From the NCBI RefSeq assembly GCF_003014655.1, contig NZ_PYAT01000001.1, positions 1-64,000 of the forward strand: 64,000 nucleotides of DNA, given 5' to 3'. The position numbers and the translations under genes are program-made. How positions within the stretch are numbered: the first letter of the stretch is position 1; each line of letters opens with the position of its first letter. A model generated the notes under the pieces. That model made no database searches. It had not been told where the DNA came from and saw nothing but the letters and a program-made list of their open reading frames with translations. The DNA comes from Planomicrobium soli. GTDB lineage: Bacteria; Bacillota; Bacilli; Bacillales_A; Planococcaceae. This document shows positions 35,553 to 44,746 of this stretch, piece after piece.

Positions 35553-36380
35553 GTGAGCCATTTTATTGAAGTAGAACCCGGTATAAAGGTACATGTTGAA
35601 GACATTGGCCAAGGACAGCCTGTGGTATTCGTTCACGCATGGCCTCTCAACAGCAGAATTTTCGAGCAGCAAGCCGTCATTTTAGCCCAGAATGGGTTTC
35701 GCTTTATCGGGATTGATCTGCGCGGCTATGGCAAGTCAGACAAACCTTGGAGCGGATATGATTTTAACCGGATGGCACATGATATCAAAGCTGTCATCGA
35801 TTTTTTGCAACTGAAAAACATTATTCTGGCGGGATATTCAATTGGCGGACCTATAACCATCCGCTATTTAAATTTATTTGGAGAAGAAGGCGTCGAAAAA
35901 TTGCTTTTGATGGCTGCCGCTGCTCCTTCTTATACGAAGCGGAAAAATTTTAAATACGGCAAGAACCGCAGTGAAGTCGATCTGTTGATCAGCCACATCA
36001 CTCAGGATCGCCCACGGCAAATGGCGCTTTATGCCAAAATGTATTTCAACAAAAGAAAATCATCCGAATTTCTTGCCTGGTTTCAATCTCTTGGACTCCA
36101 GGCAGGTGCCCATTCAATGATCCACTCTATGATTGCTTTAAGAGACGATGATGTTCTCGGCGAGCTTGGCGCTGTAACTTTACCCACTGCTATTTTTCAT
36201 GGAAAGAAGGACCGTTCCTGCCCCTTTGACTTGGCGCGAGAATTGAATAAAAGGCTTTCCAATTCTGTTCTTGTACCGTTCCATGCGAGCGGGCATGGAT
36301 TGTACTGGGATGAACCACAAAAGTTTAACAAAGAAATGATGCGCTTTTTCAAAAGTTCTGGCATAAAACCTAAAAATTAA
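35553..36380 (+). CDS. Alpha/beta hydrolase
   Basis: A 275-residue hydrolase of the alpha/beta fold. The triad is Ser96 in AGYSIGG, Asp220 in HGKKDRS and His248 in ASGHGLYWDEP. The oxyanion segment HAWPLNSRIF follows strand 3. This arrangement matches non-heme peroxidase/arylesterase-like or epoxide-hydrolase-like members, but the substrate is unknown. No signal peptide. GTG 35553 is preceded by AAGGAGG at 7 nt. It diverges from guaC; no operon partner. Confidence 0.85.
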   Translation: MSHFIEVEPGIKVHVEDIGQGQPVVFVHAWPLNSRIFEQQAVILAQNGFRFIGIDLRGYGKSDKPWSGYDFNRMAHDIKAVIDFLQLKNIILAGYSIGGPITIRYLNLFGEEGVEKLLLMAAAAPSYTKRKNFKYGKNRSEVDLLISHITQDRPRQMALYAKMYFNKRKSSEFLAWFQSLGLQAGAHSMIHSMIALRDDDVLGELGAVTLPTAIFHGKKDRSCPFDLARELNKRLSNSVLVPFHASGHGLYWDEPQKFNKEMMRFFKSSGIKPKN

Positions 36381-36598
36381 TTAAAAGCTAAAATATTGAA
36401 CCTAAGCCTATACTGAAAACCGCCAAACACTTTACTTCTTTACAATTTTGGAACGGCGCATTCGTAAAGAACAGAAGAATTTACTCCATTTTTTAAGGAA
36501 GAGTAAATGAAGTTTGCCAGCTGATTAGAGTTCTAACTGTTATAAAATTAAATTTAACCGAAGCGTATACTTTTTCTTGCTTACTATCCATTAAAATA

Positions 36599-36626
36599 AA
36601 AAGCGGACTCCTTGGAGTCCGCTTTC
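36599..36626 (-). terminator. Terminator of cstA
   Basis: AAGCGGACTCC pairs perfectly with GGAGTCCGCTT over a TT loop, directly after the stop codon; flanking As and Ts give a T-run on the minus strand. Confidence 0.88.
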
Positions 36627-36627
36627 T

Positions 36628-38058
36628 TTATTCCACTGCAACAGAAGTTTCGACTTCTTCATCTTTGTTTTTTCTGGCCTTAAGATAAAACAAGGCGACT
36701 ATAATGGCGGTCAAGCCTAAGCCAATAACAAACGATGTATTCAAATCCATACTGAAGCCGATTTTCTGGTTCAAGATATAAACGAAAACCATATACGTGA
36801 TAAATAGTGCAGGAGCCATAGCAACTAAATAATTTTTTCCTTGTATATAGAGGTACATTGCGCCAATCCATAAAGCAATGGCAGCAGTTGCCTGATTTGC
36901 CCAAGAAAAGTATCTCCACAGCAAATTAAAATCAATCTGCGTCAATAACGCCGATACACCGAACAACGGAACTGCAATCATCAAACGCTTAACCAGTTTC
37001 TGCTGATCTATTTTAATGTAGTCTGCAATAATAGATCGTGCTGCACGAAAAGCCGTGTCCCCGGATGTGATTGGCAGTACAATAGCTCCAAGCACTGCAA
37101 GCGTGCCTCCGATTGCTCCAAGCAACGTCATGGATACTTCATTAACTACAGCTGAAGGCGTACCGGAACTTATCATGCCGCTCAGTGTTTGGCCATCGAA
37201 GATACTCATTGCAGCCGCTGCCCAGATCATGGCGATGATTCCTTCTGCAACCATCATGCCATAAAAGATGTAACGTCCTTGTGATTCTTTTTCGACAGTT
37301 CTGGAAATGATTGGCGACTGGGTTGCATGAAAGCCGGATAAGGCGCCGCAAGTGATAGTGAAAAACAGCATCGGAAAAATCGGTAAGTTCGCCGGATGCA
37401 TGTTTGTTAAGGATAATTCCGGTATAGTGTAATCCGAAAATATCAAGGCTCCTCCAACTCCCATGGTTCCTAACAACAATATTGCGCCAAAATACGGATA
37501 GAATCGGCCAATGATTTTGTCGATCGGCAGAATAGTCGACAAGAAATAATAAATGAATATAGCGGTGATGATCAATCCTACGGCTATCTTTCCATCCAAT
37601 AAGAGCGCAAGCAAAGACGCAGGCGTTGTAACGAACACAGTTCCCACTAAAAGAAGCAACAATAACGCAAAGAAATTCACTATATGTTTTGAAGCTTCCC
37701 CGAGAAATTTGCCAGCCAATTCCGGTATATGGGCACCTTTATTGCGAATTGAAATCATACCAGTCAAATAATCATGGACCGCTCCCGCAAAAATCGAACC
37801 TATAACAATCCATAAAAAAGCGACCGGTCCATAAAGAGCACCCATAATCGGTCCGAAAATCGGCCCTGTCCCTGCAATGTTAAGAAGTTGAATAAGCGCA
37901 TTTTTCTGCTTATGCATCGGCACAAAATCAATGCCATCCGTGTTTGAATAGGCTGGTGTCTTACGCGATTCTGCAGGATCGAATATTTTTTCAATAAATT
38001 TACCATATGTAAAATAGGCAACAATTAACAGGACTATTGCAATAAAAAAAGTAACCAT
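36628..38058 (-). CDS. cstA: CstA family peptide/pyruvate transporter
   Basis: A 476-residue membrane protein with about 12 or more helices, of the carbon starvation protein A family, which transports pyruvate or peptides. Family landmarks are LLNIAGTGPIFGPIMGALYGP near residues 60-80, GSIFAGAVHDYLTGMIS, and CGALSGFHATQSPIISRTV in the middle. ATG 38058 follows AAAGGAGTAGAGG (roughly 9 nt). The longer in-frame extension to 38148 has no proper start. Upstream are a cre site, a start-stop ATGTAA and a possible promoter, so expression is likely repressed by preferred sugars. It is a one-gene unit. Confidence 0.9.
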   Translation of the reverse strand: MVTFFIAIVLLIVAYFTYGKFIEKIFDPAESRKTPAYSNTDGIDFVPMHKQKNALIQLLNIAGTGPIFGPIMGALYGPVAFLWIVIGSIFAGAVHDYLTGMISIRNKGAHIPELAGKFLGEASKHIVNFFALLLLLLVGTVFVTTPASLLALLLDGKIAVGLIITAIFIYYFLSTILPIDKIIGRFYPYFGAILLLGTMGVGGALIFSDYTIPELSLTNMHPANLPIFPMLFFTITCGALSGFHATQSPIISRTVEKESQGRYIFYGMMVAEGIIAMIWAAAAMSIFDGQTLSGMISSGTPSAVVNEVSMTLLGAIGGTLAVLGAIVLPITSGDTAFRAARSIIADYIKIDQQKLVKRLMIAVPLFGVSALLTQIDFNLLWRYFSWANQATAAIALWIGAMYLYIQGKNYLVAMAPALFITYMVFVYILNQKIGFSMDLNTSFVIGLGLTAIIVALFYLKARKNKDEEVETSVAVE

Positions 38059-38082
38059 AATATTAACCTCTACTCCTTTATA

Positions 38083-38097
38083 AGAAAGCGTTTTCAA
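38083..38097 (-). promoter_or_regulatory. Predicted cre (CcpA) site in the cstA leader
   Basis: On the minus strand TTGAAAACGCTTTCT fits the cre consensus WTGNAANCGNWNNCW at every fixed position. It lies 25 bp before the start codon, downstream of the likely promoter, so CcpA would block elongation. Repression of CstA-type genes by CcpA is known in Bacillus subtilis. Confidence 0.72.
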
Positions 38098-38123
38098 TAA
38101 ACTGTAAAATTTCTTGCGACAAA

Positions 38124-38146
38124 TTACATCAGCAGTGCCTCCTTCC
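38124..38146 (-). promoter_or_regulatory. Start-stop uORF with strong Shine-Dalgarno in the cstA leader
   Basis: On the minus strand GGAAGGAGG (38146-38138) is followed at 8 nt by ATG (38129-38127) and at once by TAA (38126-38124). This is a minimal AUG-stop element 66 bp upstream of the cstA start. A ribosome could pause or terminate there and alter translation or transcript stability. Confidence 0.5.
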
Positions 38147-38181
38147 AAGCTTCCGTACGTTAGTCTGATAAAGACTAAATT

Positions 38182-38210
38182 ATTTTACCATAACTTTTCA
38201 AATATGTCTT
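38182..38210 (-). promoter_or_regulatory. Possible promoter of cstA
   Basis: On the minus strand AAGACA (38210-38205) and TAAAAT (38187-38182) are 17 bp apart, and the -10 box is preceded by TGG, an extended -10 form. The start would be about 120 nt before the start codon, placing the cre and start-stop element in the transcribed leader. Confidence 0.35.
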
Positions 38211-38231
38211 ATTATTTTAAATTATTCCAAT

Positions 38232-38260
38232 AAAAAAAGCCGTTGCTGAACGCAACGGCT
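38232..38260 (-). terminator. Terminator of the DUF212 gene
   Basis: AGCCGTTGC pairs with GCAACGGCT over a TGAAC loop, followed by seven Ts on the minus strand; it lies about 23 bp after the stop codon. Confidence 0.87.
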
Positions 38261-38282
38261 AACTGTCATAAATTATCAGAGG

Positions 38283-38840
38283 TTAATCTGAATTTGGGCG
38301 ATATACAGTCGTTAACTTTTTTTGTTCGCGTCTTCTTTTTCTTCTCTCATCATTTTCAATTTTAGCAGAAACGACTCCGAGAAGAACTCCGAAAAGTGCG
38401 CCGCCCAGCACTTCAATCGGCTGGTGGCCCAAAAGTTCTTTCAATTCTTTTTCGCGTCTTACAAAATTCAAACTTGGAAAATCTCCTGATATGGAAACGA
38501 AACTTTCTTCCAGATCGTTAACAAGCTGAGCGATTTCTCCGGTATGCCTGCGGATTCCTTGTGCATCGTACATAACAATTGTTCCAAATACTACAGCCAA
38601 GGCGGTTTCTGTATGGCCCGCCCCTTTGTTCGCTGCTACGTACGAAGCCAAAGCAGCTACGCCGGCTGAGTGGGAACTTGGCATTCCTCCAGTCGTGAAC
38701 GCCTGTTTCCAATCCCATACACCGGTTAATTTTTTATGTGTCACTATTTTCAAAGCTTGTGCGATGCCAATTGCTGATAAAGAAGTGACTATACCTCGGT
38801 TCATTTTCTCCATTTTTACGATATTCTCGATATTCTCCAT
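38283..38840 (-). CDS. DUF212 (YuiD-like, divergent PAP2) membrane protein
   Basis: A 185-residue protein of the DUF212 family, related to acid phosphatase/vanadium haloperoxidase PAP2 proteins. The core MPSSHSAGVAALASYVA (residues about 54-70) and YDAQGIRRHTGEIA (about 92-105) are diagnostic. It has three or four membrane segments, with a charged C-terminal tail. GGAGG precedes ATG 38840. It has its own terminator and seems to be a single-gene unit. A lipid-phosphate phosphatase role is possible by relation but not shown. Confidence 0.88.
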   Translation of the reverse strand: MENIENIVKMEKMNRGIVTSLSAIGIAQALKIVTHKKLTGVWDWKQAFTTGGMPSSHSAGVAALASYVAANKGAGHTETALAVVFGTIVMYDAQGIRRHTGEIAQLVNDLEESFVSISGDFPSLNFVRREKELKELLGHQPIEVLGGALFGVLLGVVSAKIENDERRKRRREQKKLTTVYRPNSD

Positions 38841-38955
38841 TTTCCTCGACCTCCGCTCTATGTATAACTGCTAAAAATTTTAACTGTCCGTTTTCAATAC
38901 CCAAACTACAGGTTTTTTAAGCAAATTACTGTTAAAAACTCTTTTCGGCAGACAT

Positions 38956-38988
38956 AAAAAAGGAACAGCGCAAGTTTCGCGCCATTCC
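38956..38988 (-). terminator. Terminator of the SGNH hydrolase gene
   Basis: AGGAACAGCGC pairs with GCGCCATTCCT with one bulge, followed by five Ts on the minus strand, directly at the stop codon. Confidence 0.78.
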
Positions 38989-39699
38989 TCAGTTATGGAA
39001 AGATTCTTTTGCCGTGTCCTGTTTGTTGAAGTTGATGCCTGTCGAATCTAATGTTTTCATCAGCAATTCATGCATCAGCTTGTAGCCTTCCTCATTCGGA
39101 TGAATCGAGTCAAGCCAGATGGAAGGATTCTTCCCCATCATATCTGTGCGGGAAATGATGACTCCTTCTTCCCCAATTGCTGTATTCCACAGACGGAACA
39201 ACAGATTAGTAAAACCGAAATACTGGAATTCCTTTTTCATGGAATTGTATAAATTGTTTTGGACAATCAAGACATCTTCATTCAAATTTCGGATATGCTG
39301 GTAAGTTCCCAACAGATTTTTCCGATATTGCCGCTTTAATTGGGAAAATTGACGGATGAGCCCTTTTGCTCCACTATTGCGGAACCCGCGAAGGAGGTCA
39401 TTGCCGCCTATATTCAATAGAACCATGTCTGCAGCGGCAATATAGCGGTCCCAGGCACCAGAATGCAACCGGTCTATCAATCCATTGCTCGTTAATCCGT
39501 TGATTCCGAGATTGGTTACCTTACTTCCTGCAAAAGTTTCTTTTAGATGTTTTGCAATGCCGCCTTTAGTTCCATACCCATAGGCGACAGAATCTCCCAA
39601 TATGACGATGTTATTTATATGAAAATGTTTTTTTTGTTTTGATAAAGAAGAAAATGACGCTCCTTTGAAAAGGGCGCCAGGTCGAATATTCTTTTTCAA
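38989..39699 (-). CDS. SGNH/GDSL hydrolase
   Basis: A 236-residue esterase-like protein. The catalytic Ser37 lies in ILGDSVAYGYG (block I), the oxyanion Gly and Asn are at GINGL and GGND near residues 66 and 99-101, and Asp/His of block V are in DSIHPNEEG near residue 200. The first 28 residues are basic and not a clear signal peptide, so localisation is open. Lipase, peptidoglycan or carbohydrate deacetylase are all possible. TTG 39699 has GGGAGG upstream at 8 nt. Single-gene unit. Confidence 0.87.
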   Translation of the reverse strand: MKKNIRPGALFKGASFSSLSKQKKHFHINNIVILGDSVAYGYGTKGGIAKHLKETFAGSKVTNLGINGLTSNGLIDRLHSGAWDRYIAAADMVLLNIGGNDLLRGFRNSGAKGLIRQFSQLKRQYRKNLLGTYQHIRNLNEDVLIVQNNLYNSMKKEFQYFGFTNLLFRLWNTAIGEEGVIISRTDMMGKNPSIWLDSIHPNEEGYKLMHELLMKTLDSTGINFNKQDTAKESFHN

Positions 39700-40006
39700 A
39701 CGGCTTCCTCCCTTTCTTATTGCTTCTCTTTTTATTTTAACATCTTTTGGACATTTCAGCGATTAGGACGTATTTTAATGCAAAACAAGTTATTGACTAA
39801 TTTCCCTGTTTCAAATGCAAATCTAATTAGCGCCGACTTGATCTTATCTATCTTTTGTTAATCAAGTTGTTATTTGGGTATATAAATTTCAGTAGTTTTA
39901 CTTTCTTTGTTTATATAAAATAGTTGTTTGACAATAAAGTGAACTTCGAGTCAGCCCTCTTCAGTCTCTTATTTAGATGAAAGTATGATTTTTGGAAGGA
40001 GAAATT
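39700..40006. other. AT-rich intergenic region between divergent genes
   Basis: About 300 bp with no coding frame. A TTGACA occurs at about 39927 on the plus strand but no fitting -10 box is found; the region must contain the promoters of the SGNH and channel genes. Confidence 0.5.
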
Positions 40007-40996
40007 ATGGAATTTATTTTTTTGATATTGGGCATATTGGTACTTTTTTCTGTAATGCTGGACTTTTTCTGGACCGCACTTTGGGTGGACAGCGGCGCTG
40101 GTCCGATAACCCGGAGATTAGCGAACATAACATGGAAAACACTGAGAAAAATAAGCGGCGACCACCCTCAAATACTAAGCCTTTCTGGTCCTATCATTTT
40201 AGCGATGACGCTTTTATCATGGATTTTCTTTTTGTGGATAGGATGGACTTTCATTTTCTTGAGTGACCCTAATTCTGTCGCCGGATCTCAATTCAATGAG
40301 TACGCCACCTGGGCAGATAAATTTTATTTTACAGGCTATTTGGTGTTCACGCTCGGAAACGGAGACTTCAAACCAACTAATGGAATTTGGCAGACCGTTA
40401 CAATTTTGGCGACCGGATCTGGAATGCTCTTTATTACGTTGGCTGTTACTTATTTGCTTTCGGTGTTGAACGCGGTGACCGTCAAAAGAGCTTTTGCAGA
40501 AAGCGTAACCGGCATTGGAAGGACCGGCAGCGAAGTAGTGAAAAACACATGGAACGGGAAGGATTTCCATAATATTGATTTGACCTTAAATTCCTACTCT
40601 ACTCAAATCAGCACTTTGACTGCCCAGCATAAAGCTTACCCTATCCTTCATTATTATCAGACCAGCCACACACAAGAATCATTAGCTATTGGATTAGTCA
40701 TCTTCGATGAAGCATTAACTATTTTTCTGTTGGGAATTCCTGAAGACCTTAGACCGAACAGCCTGCTTCTGAAAGATTCCCGATCGAGCATAGATGCATT
40801 TTTGGATACAACAGATTTGACTAACGTCCGGCCTTCCAAATACTTGCCGCCTGATATAGAAATCGACAATTTAAGAGAAAGCGGTTTGCCGACTGTTACA
40901 AACGACGAGTTCAGTTTTGCAGTAAACGGATTGAAGAATCGGCGACAAAAGTTGCTTGGCCTGCTTGAAGCGAACGCAAGACAGTGGCCAAATTAA
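40007..40996 (+). CDS. Potassium channel family protein (ion_trans_2)
   Basis: A 329-residue membrane protein with an N-terminal helix (2-24), a helix at about 60-85 and the pore region followed by a third helix (about 120-150). The selectivity filter reads TLGNGD (115-120), in place of the common TVGYGD; the T, G, G and D positions are kept. Residues about 160-329 form a soluble tail of unknown type without a clear RCK fold. ATG 40007 follows GGAAGGAG; an in-frame TTG earlier is unsuitable. The DUF2207 gene follows 97 bp downstream in the same direction. Confidence 0.8.
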   Translation: MEFIFLILGILVLFSVMLDFFWTALWVDSGAGPITRRLANITWKTLRKISGDHPQILSLSGPIILAMTLLSWIFFLWIGWTFIFLSDPNSVAGSQFNEYATWADKFYFTGYLVFTLGNGDFKPTNGIWQTVTILATGSGMLFITLAVTYLLSVLNAVTVKRAFAESVTGIGRTGSEVVKNTWNGKDFHNIDLTLNSYSTQISTLTAQHKAYPILHYYQTSHTQESLAIGLVIFDEALTIFLLGIPEDLRPNSLLLKDSRSSIDAFLDTTDLTNVRPSKYLPPDIEIDNLRESGLPTVTNDEFSFAVNGLKNRRQKLLGLLEANARQWPN

Positions 40997-41093
40997 AAAA
41001 GCCTCTAAACACGGTTAGTGTCGATCTCAAAAAAACGGTGCTGATTGAAACTTTTCCCACCTCTTTTCGTATACAAGGAAAGAGGTGATCGAT

Positions 41094-42767
41094 ATGGAAT
41101 GGAAACATTTGATTTCTGTTTTATTGGCCGGAATCCTTGTGCTTCTTCCAACCCAAGCGCTTGCGGTCGATTATGAAATCTCAAAAACTACTATTGAGGC
41201 GCGGCTCACAAAAGATGGAAATGTTAATGTGACAGAATGGCATACGTACGATTTTGATGGGGAATTTAATGGGATCACGAGAGAATTGCAGCCAAAACAA
41301 AACGCATCCATCTACGGATTTACCGCTTTTGAAAGTGGTAATCGGTTGAATGTAGAACAAGAAGGCAATCTTTACAAAGTTTATCGAAACGGTAAAGACG
41401 AAACCCTGATACTTGAACTGCAGTACAAAATCAAAGACGGAGTAGAAAAATTCCAAGACGGAACCGAATTTTATTGGCCATTTTTTGATGACCGGAACGA
41501 AAGCGATTACGGGAATATGACGATTACTGTCTTTCCTCCTGCACTTGCTGAAGATGTAACATATATAGGATATGACTCTGCTTATAAGAAAGGTTCGCTT
41601 CAAGATGGCGGAGCGGTAACGTTCAAAATGGGAAAAGTTCCGGCTGAAGAAAATGGCGATATCCGGGTTGTTTTTGACTCTCATTTGTTTCCAAACATCA
41701 CGGCCCAAACTGGAACCATACGCGACAAAGTGGAAAACGAAAAGCAGAGGTTGGCTGTTGAGGATGCCACTTTCATGGCAAACCGGCAAACAGCTACTGA
41801 TGCAGGCTCTATTGCCATGGCAATCTTGGGTGCTATTATTGCGGCTTTAATTGGAGGTACCTGGCTGCAAGCACGCCAGGTCAAGAAAGCCAACATTGCA
41901 AGCTCCGAAGGATTTGTGGTTCCGCAAGAAAAGATGAGTCTCCCAGCACTCCTTTTCTTTACAAAACCTTCGAATCATCCTGCAAATGTATTGGCTGCGG
42001 CTTTAATGGACTTGGTAAGAAAAGGAAAAGTAGCCCAGATTGCTGATGACCGATTTGAACTTGTAGATCGGCATACTGATTTTTTGCATGAAAACATATT
42101 AATCAATTTGCTTTTTGATAAAGTAGGGGGAGGAAACTTCTTTCAAACCGAAGACCTTTTTGCGTATACAAAAAATGAAGTAACAGCTGATACGTATCAA
42201 GAAGCCTTAGCTTCCTGGAACCAGGCAGTTGCAAATGAACTGAAACAGCAAGTTTTTTATCGCCAGAAAAAAACTTTGCGCTGGTTCACGGCATTCCTTG
42301 GGACCGCCTCAATAGCAGCAACCATCGTTTTCGGTTATTATGGATTGATTTTGTTGATGATAATCTCCATACTTTTCGGCCTTGCCTTTTTCAGCTTTGC
42401 GTTCTTTTACAAGCCGCTCACTCCCGAAGGACATAAGGTCCGGGAACAATGGAGAAAGCTGGAAAACGATTTGGAAAACTTTCCGAAAGAAGAATGGGAT
42501 CGATTAACGAAAGATGAAAAATTTCGAGCTTATTCGTATTTGCTTGGTGCTGAGCCAATAAAATCCGATAAAAAGGCGCAAGCGTTCGCACGTGCCGAAA
42601 CTCACTTTCAGCAGACAGCAGGCAATGCATCTACATTTAACCCGGTTTTGCTGTCTGCGGCTTTTGTTGTAGCCCATTCCAACTCTGCCGCTCACGCAAG
42701 CAGCAGTTCCTCAGCTTCTTTTGGTGGCGGAGTTGGCGGAGGCGGAGGCGGTTCAGGAGCGTTCTAA
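41094..42767 (+). CDS. DUF2207 membrane protein
   Basis: A 557-residue protein with a signal peptide (about 1-24), an extracellular beta-rich domain (about 25-235, EISKTTIEARLTKDGNVNV onward), a helix (about 240-262), a cytoplasmic region and two further helices near 400-440. The C-terminus is a Ser- and Gly-rich tail (SSSSSASFGGGVGGG). This order is the DUF2207 family of predicted membrane proteins, whose role is unknown. ATG 41094 follows AGAGGTGAT; the earlier in-frame GTG lies inside that site. It is terminated by a strong hairpin. Possible cotranscription with the channel gene. Confidence 0.87.
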   Translation: MEWKHLISVLLAGILVLLPTQALAVDYEISKTTIEARLTKDGNVNVTEWHTYDFDGEFNGITRELQPKQNASIYGFTAFESGNRLNVEQEGNLYKVYRNGKDETLILELQYKIKDGVEKFQDGTEFYWPFFDDRNESDYGNMTITVFPPALAEDVTYIGYDSAYKKGSLQDGGAVTFKMGKVPAEENGDIRVVFDSHLFPNITAQTGTIRDKVENEKQRLAVEDATFMANRQTATDAGSIAMAILGAIIAALIGGTWLQARQVKKANIASSEGFVVPQEKMSLPALLFFTKPSNHPANVLAAALMDLVRKGKVAQIADDRFELVDRHTDFLHENILINLLFDKVGGGNFFQTEDLFAYTKNEVTADTYQEALASWNQAVANELKQQVFYRQKKTLRWFTAFLGTASIAATIVFGYYGLILLMIISILFGLAFFSFAFFYKPLTPEGHKVREQWRKLENDLENFPKEEWDRLTKDEKFRAYSYLLGAEPIKSDKKAQAFARAETHFQQTAGNASTFNPVLLSAAFVVAHSNSAAHASSSSSASFGGGVGGGGGGSGAF

Positions 42768-42770
42768 TTG

Positions 42771-42807
42771 AAAAAGCGAGAGAAGTAAAAACTTCTCTCG
42801 CCTTTTT
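42771..42807 (+). terminator. Terminator after the DUF2207 gene
   Basis: GCGAGAGAAGT pairs perfectly with ACTTCTCTCGC over AAAA, followed by CTTTTTATTT; it works for both strands, since the S9 peptidase gene converges here. Confidence 0.9.
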
Positions 42808-42810
42808 ATT

Positions 42811-44601
42811 TCATACTTGATGTTTTTCCAGAAAATCCAGCATTGCGCTATAAACTTTTATTTCATTTTCTTTTTTCGAGAAGCCATGCCCTTCATCGTC
42901 TAATACTAAGTACTCCACTTCCCTTCCTTTTTCTTTTAGCTTGGCCACAATCTGATCCGATTCTTCTTTGACGACGCGCGGATCTTTGGCCCCTTGGATT
43001 ACTAGCATCGGTTTTTCCATCCCATCCAAGTAAGTGACTGGAGAATCTTTAGTGAAACGGTCTTTGTCCCTTACCGGATCGCCTAGCCAGCGCTCCATAA
43101 TGGGTTTCCAATGTGGAGGAACCGATTCTACAAAAGTGAATAGATTCGATACGCCAAAAATGTCAACGACAGCTTTGAAATATTCCGGATGGCGGCCGTG
43201 CAGCAGCAGCGCCATATATCCCCCGTAACTCCCTCCGATCAAAAATAACTTTTCGGGATCAGCCAACTTATTATCAAACAACCAGTTAATGGCCGCTAAA
43301 CAGTCGAGCCGCGGCCCTTCTCCCCAATCCTGTTCAACAAGCTTTACAAATGAAGACCCATAGCCCGTGCTTCCGCGAAAATTCGGTGCAAAAATTGTAT
43401 ATCCTCGATTTAGGAAACATTGGAACATTGAACGAAATTGCTTCCGCTCTGCGTGTTGGGGACCGCCGTGCGGCCAAAAAATGGCATGGCCGTTGTCATT
43501 TTCCGGTTTCGGCTTGAAAAGAAGCGCTTCAATTTCCAGCCCGTCATACGACTGAAAGCTGACTTCTTCCGGATCGACCAGATCTTCTTCTGATAAGCCA
43601 AGTACCCGATTATCCGTCAACGGTTTCCATTCGGAATCTCCCATCCATTGAAAGATATTATGCGGTTTCGTAGCACTTGTACCAAGCAAATATAGATTTC
43701 CGGACTTTGTTATTTGAATTTTATCAATAATATCCACAGGTGTTGAAACCTGTTCCAATTTAGTGGAATCGGGATCAAAGCGATATAGAAGATCCGTTAC
43801 TCCTTTTTCGGTGGAAAAGTAAAGCATGTTTTGTTCTTTATTCCACTTTAAATTTTGCAGACTTTCGTTTTCAATCTTCAGCACTTCAGAAAACAGCTTA
43901 TCCTCCAAATCAAAGTGTGCCAAATAAACAAAGTCGCTGTCATAGTCTGTAAGAAAATAGATGGATGAATCATTTACAAAAGCGGATTCAAAAGCGACAT
44001 GAACTTTTTCCGGATCGGGTGTCAGGTAATGGGTTTCATCTCCATGCTTTACAAAGGCCCGGACGTAAGTATTTGCTAGTGATTGTGTGTAGACAAACGC
44101 TTGTTCATTTTCAGAAACGGATTCCAAGTAAGTGGTGGATTCCGATCCTTCGTGCAATAAAGTATCTGATTGGTCTTCAAGGTTTTTTACATAGGCATTT
44201 AAAAATGAAGGATTCCCCTCGGAAGTCATGTAATACAAACGGTTGCCATCTTCACTTAAATGAGCATAATAATACTTTTCCTCCGGATTTCCTGTAACAA
44301 GAGGCTCAGGAAGACCACCTTCTGCAGGCAAGGCATATATCTGGTGGTTTTCATCTCCATCTTTATCAAAACCAGCTAAAACATAGCGGTTTTTCGGGTC
44401 AAACTTGATGAAACTGACAGACTCATCACGGTGCGCAAATAGATAAGGAAAAAGGTTAGGCAAGTCCATAGCCCAGAGGTTCACCTTGCCGTTCAAGTTT
44501 GAACTGAAAATCAATCGTTCCTCATCTCCACTCAGGGCAAAGTCCGTAATCGAGTATGTACGGAAAAATTGTTCTACTTTAGGTTTCGGAAACTCAATCA
44601 T
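42811..44601 (-). CDS. S9 family prolyl oligopeptidase-type peptidase
   Basis: A 596-residue serine peptidase: an N-terminal beta-propeller (about residues 1-340, with repeats such as LIFSSNLNGKVNLW) and a C-terminal alpha/beta hydrolase domain. The Ser nucleophile is in GGSYGGYMALLLHG, the Asp in QGAKDPRV and the His in DEGHGFSKKEN. No signal peptide, so cytoplasmic. It probably trims small peptides. The second in-frame ATG (44601) is chosen since GAGGAGG needs spacing that the first ATG lacks. Single-gene unit. Confidence 0.9.
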   Translation of the reverse strand: MIEFPKPKVEQFFRTYSITDFALSGDEERLIFSSNLNGKVNLWAMDLPNLFPYLFAHRDESVSFIKFDPKNRYVLAGFDKDGDENHQIYALPAEGGLPEPLVTGNPEEKYYYAHLSEDGNRLYYMTSEGNPSFLNAYVKNLEDQSDTLLHEGSESTTYLESVSENEQAFVYTQSLANTYVRAFVKHGDETHYLTPDPEKVHVAFESAFVNDSSIYFLTDYDSDFVYLAHFDLEDKLFSEVLKIENESLQNLKWNKEQNMLYFSTEKGVTDLLYRFDPDSTKLEQVSTPVDIIDKIQITKSGNLYLLGTSATKPHNIFQWMGDSEWKPLTDNRVLGLSEEDLVDPEEVSFQSYDGLEIEALLFKPKPENDNGHAIFWPHGGPQHAERKQFRSMFQCFLNRGYTIFAPNFRGSTGYGSSFVKLVEQDWGEGPRLDCLAAINWLFDNKLADPEKLFLIGGSYGGYMALLLHGRHPEYFKAVVDIFGVSNLFTFVESVPPHWKPIMERWLGDPVRDKDRFTKDSPVTYLDGMEKPMLVIQGAKDPRVVKEESDQIVAKLKEKGREVEYLVLDDEGHGFSKKENEIKVYSAMLDFLEKHQV

Positions 44602-44746
44602 GATCATCCTCCTCTAAGAAAATTCAGAATTGATAAATTATAACTCTGTTCAGTATAATCTATTTTCCCGAATGAACATAGACTAAAAGGATTTTTAATA
44701 CGAATAGCGAAGTAATATAAAGTACAGATTTTGAAAGGAGACATTT

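Noticed and set aside
41181-41789. 202-codon ORF antisense to the DUF2207 gene
   Set aside because: Lies wholly inside a well-supported gene on the other strand, with no ribosome site or terminator.
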